From NCBI RefSeq assembly GCF_002002885.1, contig NZ_CP019510.1, forward strand, positions 5,890,001 to 5,954,000: a stretch of 64,000 bases of DNA. Reading direction: 5' to 3'. A model generated the notes under the pieces. That model was not told where the DNA came from. It did not search any database and was given only the letters and a program-made list of their open reading frames with translations. Origin of the DNA: Janthinobacterium sp. LM6 (lineage in GTDB: Bacteria > Pseudomonadota > Gammaproteobacteria > Burkholderiales > Burkholderiaceae_D). Every line of letters starts with the position of its first letter. The stretch's first letter is position 1. The position numbers and the translations under genes are program-made. Of this stretch, positions 57,335 to 64,000 are shown in pieces.

Positions 57335-58063
57335 ATGCAAAACACGGTACATTTCATCCTGCAGGGCAAGGGCGGCATCGGCAAGACCCTCGTCTCGACC
57401 CTGCTGGCCCAGTGGATAGGCGGCAAGGACGGCACGCCTTTGCGCTGCTATGACACCGATCAGGAAAACGCCACGTTCTCGCGCTACAAGGCGATGAACG
57501 TCAAGCATGTGCCCGTGATGACGGATGCGCGCAACATCGACCCGAAACGCTTCGACGCGCTGATGATCGATATCCTCGAAGAAGACGGCAACTGCGTGGT
57601 CGACAATGGCGCGAACACGTTTTCGCCGCTGATGGGCTACCTGCTGGAAAACGACTGTTTTTCGCTGCTGCAGGAATCGGGCCGCAAGGTGTACATCCAC
57701 ACCATCGTCGGCGGCGGCGACACCCTGCACGACACGGCCACGGGTTTTGTCGCGACGGCCCAAGCGACGACCGTGCCGCTGGTGCTGTGGCAAAACGAAC
57801 ACTTCGGCCTGCTGCAATCGGCGTCCGGCAAGCAATTCGTCGAATCGCAGTCGTACAGCGACAACCGCGCGCGCGTCAAAGGCAGCATCACCTTGAGCCA
57901 GCGCAATCCCGACACCTTTGGCGCGGACGTCAAGAAAATGAACACGGCGCGCCTGACGATGCAGGAAGTGTTGCAGAACGACAAGTTCAACATCATGGAA
58001 AAGCAGCGCATCAAGGTCGTCTACCGCGACATCTTCGAACAGCTCGACAAGGTGCAGTGGTAG
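57335..58063 (+). CDS. TraL-like P-loop ATPase (conjugal transfer family), chromosomal
   Basis: A 242-aa ParA/MinD-type ATPase with Walker A GKGGIGKTLVSTLL in the first 20 residues, then DTDQENATFSRYKAMNV and NCVVDNGANTFSPLMGYLL. The layout follows plasmid TraL proteins of the IncP type, including the IHTIVGGGDTLHDT block and the QRIKVVYRDIFEQLD C-terminus. GGAG is eight bases before ATG 57335. The next gene, starting right after the stop codon, is TraM-like. No other transfer genes are present. Confidence 0.7.
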   Translation: MQNTVHFILQGKGGIGKTLVSTLLAQWIGGKDGTPLRCYDTDQENATFSRYKAMNVKHVPVMTDARNIDPKRFDALMIDILEEDGNCVVDNGANTFSPLMGYLLENDCFSLLQESGRKVYIHTIVGGGDTLHDTATGFVATAQATTVPLVLWQNEHFGLLQSASGKQFVESQSYSDNRARVKGSITLSQRNPDTFGADVKKMNTARLTMQEVLQNDKFNIMEKQRIKVVYRDIFEQLDKVQW

Positions 58064-58420
58064 ATGGACCAGCAAAAACTGCGCAGCCACGTATTCGACA
58101 AGACGGGCATCAAGATCGACGTCGATGACCCGATATTCGCCCTGGTGGCGCTGAACGAAGCCGTGCTGGCGGAAACCGTCGAGCGCCAGCTGGCCCTGCT
58201 GGACGCCGCCACGCAGGCGCTGGCGGCCCAGGCGCGCGCGGCGGGCGGCTTGCCGCCCTTGCCGGCGGCAGCCATGCCCCAGCCCGTGCCGGCAGTACCC
58301 GCGCCAGCGCCGACCGGCTTCACGCCGCGCGAATGGCGCTTGCTGGGCGCCGCGGCCATCGTCTCCATCGCCAGCGCGCTGCTGGTGCTGGGCGGCGCGG
58401 CCCTGCTGTATAAACTGTAG
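58064..58420 (+). CDS. TraM-like small membrane protein
   Basis: A 118-aa protein. VFDKTGIKIDVDDPIFALVALNEAVL at the N-terminus resembles TraM of IncP plasmids (K-x-G-I-x-I-x-x-D-D-P-I). A Pro/Ala-rich linker and a single C-terminal membrane segment (IVSIASALLVLGGAALLYKL) follow. The ATG abuts the stop of the traL-like gene, so the pair is one translational unit. Confidence 0.6.
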   Translation: MDQQKLRSHVFDKTGIKIDVDDPIFALVALNEAVLAETVERQLALLDAATQALAAQARAAGGLPPLPAAAMPQPVPAVPAPAPTGFTPREWRLLGAAAIVSIASALLVLGGAALLYKL

Positions 58421-58497
58421 CACCGACCGTAGCACCGTCGCGCTGCGCCAGCCACGAGCGAGCCGCAGCGTCTTCTCCACCTACCCTGGAAGCATGC

Positions 58498-61317
58498 ATG
58501 AAACCGATCAAATTGCTGGCCCTCCCCGCCCTGCTGCTGTCGCTGTACGGCGCCCCGCTCTCTCTCAGCCACGCCGCCGATGCGGCCGTCGCGACGGGTG
58601 CGACGTCCGTGCCGAATATTGCCTACGAAAAATACACCTTGCCGAACGGCCTCGACGTGATTCTCGTGGAAGACCATAAATTGCCCGTCACGGCCGTCAA
58701 TATCTGGTACCACGTGGGACCGGCCAATGAAGCGCCGGGCTTGACGGGCTTTGCGCATTTGTTCGAGCACATGATGTTTGCCGCCACCAAGCACGTGCCG
58801 CGCGGCATGGCCGACCAGCTGCTCGAAGGCGCGGGCGCCACCGATTCGAACGGCAGCACGGATTTCGACCGCACCAATTATTTCGACACGGTGCCGTCGA
58901 ACCAGCTGGAACTGGCCCTGTGGACGCATTCCGACCGCATGGGCTACCTGCTGGACGTGCTCGACCAGACGGCGCTGACGAACCAGCAGGACGTGGTGCG
59001 CAACGAGCGCCGCCAGAGCGTGGAAAATGCGCCCTACGGCATCGTGCAGGAAGCCCTGTACCACCAGCTGTTTCCCAAGACCCATCCGTATTACGCCAGC
59101 GTCATCGGTTCGCACGCGGACATCCAGAACGCGAAACTGGCCGACATCAAGGATTTCTTCAGCAAATACTATGGCCCCAACAACGCCAGCCTGGTGATCG
59201 CCGGCGATATCGACAAGGCGAAGACCAAGGAACTGGTCAACAAATACTTCGGCAGCTTCAAGAGCGGCCCGGCCGTGCCGAAACCGAATGTGGTGACCCC
59301 GCCCATCACGCAGGAACGCCGCATCGTGGTGCAGGACCGGGTCGAATTGCCGCGCGTCTTCATGGCCTGGCTGACGCCGTCCGCCTACACCAGGGATGAC
59401 GCGGAACTGTCGATGGCCGCGCACATCCTGGCCGGCGGCAAGTCCAGCCGTTTATACAAATCGCTCGTGTACGACAAGCAGATCGCCCAGGACGTGGGCG
59501 CCAGCCAGGGCTCGAACGCCCTCACCTCCATCTTCACCATCGACGCAACGGCGCGCCCCGGCCACCAGCCCGAGGAAATCGAGCAAGCGCTGCAAGTAGA
59601 GCTGGAGCAATTGCGCGCCAAGGGCCCCACCGCGAAGGAGCTGGAACGGGCGCGCAACAGCATCGAAACCACCATGCTGAGCCAGGTGGAAAAAATGGGC
59701 GGGCGCGGCGTGGCCAACTTGCTCAACGAATACAACCAGTACCTGGGCGACCCCGGCTACCTGGCCAAGGATATCGAACGCTACCGCCAGGTGACGGCGG
59801 CCGGCGTGCAGCGCGCGGTGGACACGTACCTGAAAAACCAGTCGCGCGTCGTCGTCTACGGCGTGCCGGGCAAGCCGGACCTGGGCGCGGAAGTGCCGAC
59901 GCCGGCGCCGGGCAAGGTCAAGCCTGCGCCAGGCACGGCCATCAATGCGGACGAGCCATGGCGCAATGCCGTGCCGAAGGCCGGTCCCGCACCGAAGATT
60001 GTTTTACCTCAAGGAAAATCGTTCACCCTGGCGAACGGCCTGACGGTGATCCACCACTACAATCCGGCCGTGCCGCTCGTTTCCAGCCAGCTGGTGATCA
60101 AGAGCGGCTCGGGCGCCAATCCGCTGGCGCAGCCGGGCTTGTCGAGCTTTACGGCGCAATTGCTGCAGGAAGGCACTGCCACGCGCAGCGCGCCGCAGAT
60201 CGCCGACGATGTGGCGCAACTGGGCGCCCTGCTGAGCACCGGTTCCAACACGGATGCCTCGTTTGCCCAGTTGACATCGCTCAAGGCCACGTTCCCGCAA
60301 GCGCTGGACGTGCTGGCCGACGTGGTGCTGCACCCGCAATTCCCTCAAGAAGAAGTGGAACGCCAACGCGCCAGCCGCATCGGACAGCTGGCGCAGCAGC
60401 GCGAAAACGCGGGTGCCGTGGCCGCCCGCGTGGAAGCGGCGGCCCTGTATGGCCCGCAACATCCGTATGGCTACATCCAGCTGGGCACGGAAGCGGCGCT
60501 GAAGGCGGCCAGCCGCGCCGACCTGCAGGCATTCTGGCAGCAGCATTACCTGCCGAATAATGCGGCGCTGATCGTCTCGGGTGATATCGACGAAGCGCAA
60601 TTGAAGGCGCTGGCCGAAGCGAAGTTCGGCAACTGGAAGGCAGGCACCGTGGCGCAATCCGTGGCCGCCGCGCCGCAGACGACGCAGGCAAAACTGATTT
60701 TGGTCGACAAGCCGGGCGCGCCGCAAACGGCCGTGCGCCTGTCGACCATCGCCGTGCCGCGCGCCACGCCCGACTATGCGCCGCTGCAAGTGATGAACGC
60801 GGCGCTGGGCGGCTTGTTTACCAGCCGCCTGAACACCAACTTGCGCGAAGAAAAGGGGTATACGTATGGCGTGCGCTCGCAATTCCAGTACCGCAACCAG
60901 CCTGGACCGTTCTCGATTGCCGCCAGCGTGCGCACCGATGTGACGGGCCCGGCCGTGTCGGAAACCGTCAAGGAATTGCGCGCCATGATCGCCAAGCCCC
61001 TGAGCGGCAAGGAATTGGCGAATGCGCGCAACTCGCAGGTGCTGTCGCTGCCGGGCCAGTTCGACACGAACGCCAGCATCAGCGCCAGCATGGCGAACGC
61101 GTATATCTACGGCCTGGGTCTCGACTATTACACGACCTTGCCGCAGCGCTTTGCCGGCGTGACGGACAAGCAGGTGCAACAGGTGGCGAAAAAATACCTG
61201 CAGCCGGAAAAGCTGATCATCATCGGCGTGGGCGACAAGGCGAAGATCGCCCCGCAATTGAGCAAGCTCAAACTGGCGCCCGTGGAACTGCGCGATGCTG
61301 AGGGTAACGTCAAATAA
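58498..61317 (+). CDS. exported M16 family zinc metallopeptidase (two-module, pitrilysin type)
   Basis: A 939-aa periplasmic protein with the signal peptide LLALPALLLSLYGAPLSLSHA. The first M16 module has the inverted zinc motif HLFEHMMF (HxxEH) near residue 87 and the downstream region NERRQSVENAPYG with the third ligand Glu. The second module (from about 500) has SSFTAQLLQEGTA in the equivalent position and so lacks the zinc site, the usual active-plus-inactive arrangement. It probably degrades peptides in the periplasm. Confidence 0.92.
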   Translation: MKPIKLLALPALLLSLYGAPLSLSHAADAAVATGATSVPNIAYEKYTLPNGLDVILVEDHKLPVTAVNIWYHVGPANEAPGLTGFAHLFEHMMFAATKHVPRGMADQLLEGAGATDSNGSTDFDRTNYFDTVPSNQLELALWTHSDRMGYLLDVLDQTALTNQQDVVRNERRQSVENAPYGIVQEALYHQLFPKTHPYYASVIGSHADIQNAKLADIKDFFSKYYGPNNASLVIAGDIDKAKTKELVNKYFGSFKSGPAVPKPNVVTPPITQERRIVVQDRVELPRVFMAWLTPSAYTRDDAELSMAAHILAGGKSSRLYKSLVYDKQIAQDVGASQGSNALTSIFTIDATARPGHQPEEIEQALQVELEQLRAKGPTAKELERARNSIETTMLSQVEKMGGRGVANLLNEYNQYLGDPGYLAKDIERYRQVTAAGVQRAVDTYLKNQSRVVVYGVPGKPDLGAEVPTPAPGKVKPAPGTAINADEPWRNAVPKAGPAPKIVLPQGKSFTLANGLTVIHHYNPAVPLVSSQLVIKSGSGANPLAQPGLSSFTAQLLQEGTATRSAPQIADDVAQLGALLSTGSNTDASFAQLTSLKATFPQALDVLADVVLHPQFPQEEVERQRASRIGQLAQQRENAGAVAARVEAAALYGPQHPYGYIQLGTEAALKAASRADLQAFWQQHYLPNNAALIVSGDIDEAQLKALAEAKFGNWKAGTVAQSVAAAPQTTQAKLILVDKPGAPQTAVRLSTIAVPRATPDYAPLQVMNAALGGLFTSRLNTNLREEKGYTYGVRSQFQYRNQPGPFSIAASVRTDVTGPAVSETVKELRAMIAKPLSGKELANARNSQVLSLPGQFDTNASISASMANAYIYGLGLDYYTTLPQRFAGVTDKQVQQVAKKYLQPEKLIIIGVGDKAKIAPQLSKLKLAPVELRDAEGNVK

Positions 61318-61319
61318 GG

Positions 61320-61721
61320 CTAGCGGCGCTTGAACAGCGCCAGCTTGTCGATGATCGCCGCCACGGCCACGCCGGCCGTGTAGGCGATCAAATCACCCCA
61401 GCCGAAGGTGGAACCCAACGCCAGGTGCCCCAGCGGATGCGCGCGCAGCGCGACGAGCCACGGCGCCTGGACCAGCTGGCCGAATTCCACGGCAAAGCAG
61501 ATCAGCAGAGACCACAAGGCCAGTTGCCACGTGCGCATGCGCGTGGCGAGGATGCCCAGCGCAAAGACGATCATCATGGCCCACAGGGCGTCGCCCGGAT
61601 ATTTTCCCAATGCAGCGGGAAGGAATTGGGGATAGGCGCGCGAGGCCAGGCCCAGCGCGATGACAGCCACGGTTGCGCCCACCTGCAGCAGGCGGCGGCG
61701 TTCAGGTTTTACCAGGAACAT
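61320..61721 (-). CDS. DUF2809 family membrane protein
   Basis: A 133-aa protein with four membrane segments: LGLASRAYPQFLPAALGKYPGDALWAMM, then CFAVEFGQLVQAPWLV and the C-terminal GWGDLIAYTAGVAVAA. These fit the DUF2809 pattern (S-R, Y-x-G-D-x-L-W, E-x-x-Q, D-x-x-A-Y-x-x-G). ATG 61721 is used; an in-frame GTG at 61739 is possible. Function unknown. Its stop is three bases from that of the M16 gene. Confidence 0.78.
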   Translation of the reverse strand: MFLVKPERRRLLQVGATVAVIALGLASRAYPQFLPAALGKYPGDALWAMMIVFALGILATRMRTWQLALWSLLICFAVEFGQLVQAPWLVALRAHPLGHLALGSTFGWGDLIAYTAGVAVAAIIDKLALFKRR

Positions 61722-61810
61722 ATTTCCATTCAAAGGCACAATACGGGCCGAACCATTGCGGCCCGTCCGATATTGTACTGCGCGGCCGTGTCCGCCTGTA
61801 GCCTAATGCA

Positions 61811-62716
61811 TCAGTTCAGCTTGACGTTCTGCGCCAGGAAATCGAGAAAGACGCGCACCCGCAGCGGCACATGCCCGCCCTGGCCCACGAAGACGGCATG
61901 CACGTCCTCGCTGTCGCCGGGATTGTATTCTTCCAGCACGGCCAGCAAACGGCCGGCCGCGATATCGGCGCGCACCTGGAAGGCGGCCAGGCGCGCCAGG
62001 CCCAGTCCCGCCAGCGCCAGTTGCCGCAAGGCCTCGCCATCGCTGGCCTGCGCATTGCCCGTGACCGGCACGACGACGTCGCCCTCGGGCAGGCGCAGCG
62101 GCCAGCCCGAGCGGGCGCGCGCGTAATTGGCGTCGAGCAGATTGTGCGCTGCCAGCTCGGCGGGCGCCCTCGGCGTGCCGCGCCGCGCCAGGTAGCTTGG
62201 CGACGCCACGATGACCATGCGCGTCTGGCCCAGCTTGCGCGCCAGCAAGCTGGAACTTTTCAGGGGACCGGCCCGCACGGCCACGTCCGTGCGCTGCTCG
62301 AGGATATCGACGACGGTATCCGTCAGCACGATGTCGAGCGTCACCTGCGGATAGCGTTCGAAAAACAGTGGCGCCAGCGGCAACAAAAAATGCTGGCCGA
62401 ACGGCACGTTCGCATTCACGCGTATTTTGCCGCGCGGCACATCCTGCACGCCCGCGCAGCGCTCGGCCTCGTCCAGGGCCGCCAGCACCTGCATGCCCCG
62501 TTCATACAGGCCGCAGCCCTCGGCCGTCAGCTGCAACTGGCGCGTGGAGCGGTTCAGCAGGCGCGCGCCCAGGCGCTCTTCCAGCCGCGAGACGAGCTTG
62601 CTGACGGCCGACGGCGTCATGCCGCAAACGCGCGCGGCGGCGGAAAAGCCGCCCAGCTCGACCACGCGCACAAACACTTCCAGCTCGCCGGAACGATTCA
62701 CTTCCAGTCTGGCCAT
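61811..62716 (-). CDS. LysR family transcriptional regulator
   Basis: A 301-aa regulator. The N-terminal winged helix is FVRVVELGGFSAAARVCGMTPSAVSKLVSRLEERLGARLL, then the usual RGKIRVNANVPFG start of the effector domain. It belongs to the large group close to DmlR/PecT-type LTTRs. It is divergent from a GDSL hydrolase gene (100 bases between starts), which is the likely target. Confidence 0.9.
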   Translation of the reverse strand: MARLEVNRSGELEVFVRVVELGGFSAAARVCGMTPSAVSKLVSRLEERLGARLLNRSTRQLQLTAEGCGLYERGMQVLAALDEAERCAGVQDVPRGKIRVNANVPFGQHFLLPLAPLFFERYPQVTLDIVLTDTVVDILEQRTDVAVRAGPLKSSSLLARKLGQTRMVIVASPSYLARRGTPRAPAELAAHNLLDANYARARSGWPLRLPEGDVVVPVTGNAQASDGEALRQLALAGLGLARLAAFQVRADIAAGRLLAVLEEYNPGDSEDVHAVFVGQGGHVPLRVRVFLDFLAQNVKLN

Positions 62717-62815
62717 TGTGAATTCAACTCATAAATGTTCTTCGATAGGATAGTCTAGTGCATAAATGGCTTTGCTTTCATCATGCGCACATTCCCCTTG
62801 ATGAAGCGAGCCGCC

Positions 62816-64000
62816 ATGCAACGATTTTCCATTCTCCCCGCCACCCTGCTGAGCCTGGCATTCGGCACAAGCCCTGTCCAGGCCGCCAATGCGGACACCA
62901 CCTGGCTGGCCAGCTGGACGGCCAGCCCGCAAGCCGTGTGGGGCAGCGACTTTGTGCTTCCCGCCAACGTGCCCGCCGTGCTGCACGAACAAACCGTGCG
63001 CCAGGTGGCGCGCCTCAGCGTGGGCGGCCCGCGCTTGCGCATCGTGCTGTCGAACGCGTATGGCAAGGTGCCGCTGCGCATCGGCGCGGCCAGCGTGGCC
63101 CTGGCCGCTTCCGCTTCGGCCATCGAAGCAGGCAGCCTGCGCACGCTGACGTTTTCCGGCCAGCCCTCGGCCAGCGTGGCACCGGGCGCGCCGCTCGTCA
63201 GCGACCCCGTCGACCTGCCCGTGCCGGACCTGGCCCGGCTGACGGTGAGCGTCCACCTGCCGCACGCCAGCCCGACTTCCACGTTTCACTGGGATGGCCG
63301 CGAGACGGCGTGGATCGCCCCGCATGACCAGACGCGGGCCGCGCGCATCGATGATTCTCAAGCCGGCGTGCAGAGCACCACGGCGCGCCTCTTGCTCAGC
63401 GCCATCCAGGTGGAAGCGGCGCCAGCGGCGCAAGCCGTGGCTATCCTTGGCGATTCGATCAGCGATGGCGCCAGCGCCAGCCTGGGGATGGATGCGCGCT
63501 GGCCCGATTTCCTGGCCGCTCGCCTGGCGCCGCAGGGCGTGGCCGTGATCAATGCGGGCATTTCCGGTGCGCGGCTGTTGTCCGACGGCATGGGAACCAA
63601 TGCCCTGGCGCGCTTCGAGCGCGACGTGCTGGCGCAACCGGGCGTGCGCACGGTGGTCGTCTTGATCGGCATCAATGACATCAGTTGGCCCGGCACTGCG
63701 TTTGCGCCACGGGAACAGCGTCCCACCCTGGAGGAATTAACGGCCGGCTACGCCCAGCTGATCGCCCAGGCCCGCAGCCGCGGCGTGCGCGTGGTCGGCG
63801 CCACCCTGACGCCGTTCGCAGGCGCCCTGCCCGGCACGCCTCTGAGCGACTATTATCAGCTTGATAAAGATGCGCTGCGCCAGCAACTGAACGCGTGGAT
63901 ACGCGCCAGCGGCCATTTTGACGCCGTGCTCGACTTCGACGCCTGGGTGCGCGACCCCGCGCAACCGCTGCGCCTGCTGCCCGCCTACGACTCGGGCGAC
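62816..64000 (+). CDS. exported SGNH/GDSL hydrolase (3' end outside the window)
   Basis: The first 395 codons of a secreted esterase-like enzyme. The signal peptide ends at LSLAFGTSPVQA. After an N-terminal domain (WLASWTASPQAVWG, LRIVLSNAYG) comes the SGNH core: block I ILGDSISDGAS, block II INAGISGARLL and block III VLIGINDIS. The WTASPQ and LSNxxG segments are found in a distinct GDSL clade with a fused N-terminal jelly roll. The open frame continues to the last base; the catalytic Asp-His block is beyond the window. ATG 62801 is an alternative start. Confidence 0.88.
   Translation, partial: MQRFSILPATLLSLAFGTSPVQAANADTTWLASWTASPQAVWGSDFVLPANVPAVLHEQTVRQVARLSVGGPRLRIVLSNAYGKVPLRIGAASVALAASASAIEAGSLRTLTFSGQPSASVAPGAPLVSDPVDLPVPDLARLTVSVHLPHASPTSTFHWDGRETAWIAPHDQTRAARIDDSQAGVQSTTARLLLSAIQVEAAPAAQAVAILGDSISDGASASLGMDARWPDFLAARLAPQGVAVINAGISGARLLSDGMGTNALARFERDVLAQPGVRTVVVLIGINDISWPGTAFAPREQRPTLEELTAGYAQLIAQARSRGVRVVGATLTPFAGALPGTPLSDYYQLDKDALRQQLNAWIRASGHFDAVLDFDAWVRDPAQPLRLLPAYDSGD

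Overview
The window (about 64 kb, mostly 60-67% GC by eye) looks like chromosomal DNA of an Oxalobacteraceae betaproteobacterium of the Janthinobacterium/Massilia/Duganella type. The basis is the trxA-rho pair followed by a type-B L31 gene, a PEP-CTERM protein, the high-GC codon use, and the density of c-di-GMP and hybrid-kinase genes. The genus assignment is inference.

Layout. 1-2.7 kb: the 5' end of hutU with a recognisable promoter and nested operator, an exported amidohydrolase and a GNAT. 2.8-7.5 kb: an AT-richer accessory island. It holds a zincin-type candidate type VI secretion effector, five tandem exported paralogues that look like immunity proteins, an internally deleted sixth copy, and a second effector/immunity pair (BPSL0067-like amidase plus STY0301-like protein). 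This island is the most unusual locus here. 7.5-18.7 kb: an MscS channel, an ada-2OG oxygenase operon, hutC, a four-PAS hybrid kinase with a response regulator, trxA, rho and rpmE2. 18.8-27.6 kb: an ArnT-like glycosyltransferase, a PEP-CTERM protein, an acyl-CoA ligase, DNA polymerase II and a FabMG-like enoyl reductase. 27.7-31.8 kb: tRNA-Leu(CAA), then a three-gene operon of radical SAM enzyme, MBOAT acyltransferase and SGNH-like protein. 31.8-35.6 kb: NnrU with a GNAT remnant, an Imm10-like protein, a GNAT, a degenerate M56 peptidase, a HIRAN-like protein and a methyltransferase. 35.9-44.7 kb: an MHYT hybrid kinase overlapping an HD-GYP regulator, a universal stress protein behind two FNR-type boxes, a membrane protein and maeB. 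44.9-49.4 kb: a SUKH pair, a CynX-type transporter divergent from a MarR regulator with a regular operator array, and thiL. 49.4-57.1 kb: a YfiR/CHASE8-type kinase/GGDEF-EAL operon, pncC and a TPR-GGDEF cyclase. 57.3-64 kb: an orphan TraL/TraM pair, an M16 peptidase, a DUF2809 protein, a LysR regulator and the start of an exported GDSL hydrolase.

Themes. Interbacterial competition is represented by two effector loci and several stand-alone immunity-like genes. Signalling is heavy, with four REC-containing kinase or c-di-GMP operons. The hutU operator suggests regulation by the HutC encoded 11 kb away. No insertion sequence, prophage or CRISPR array was seen.
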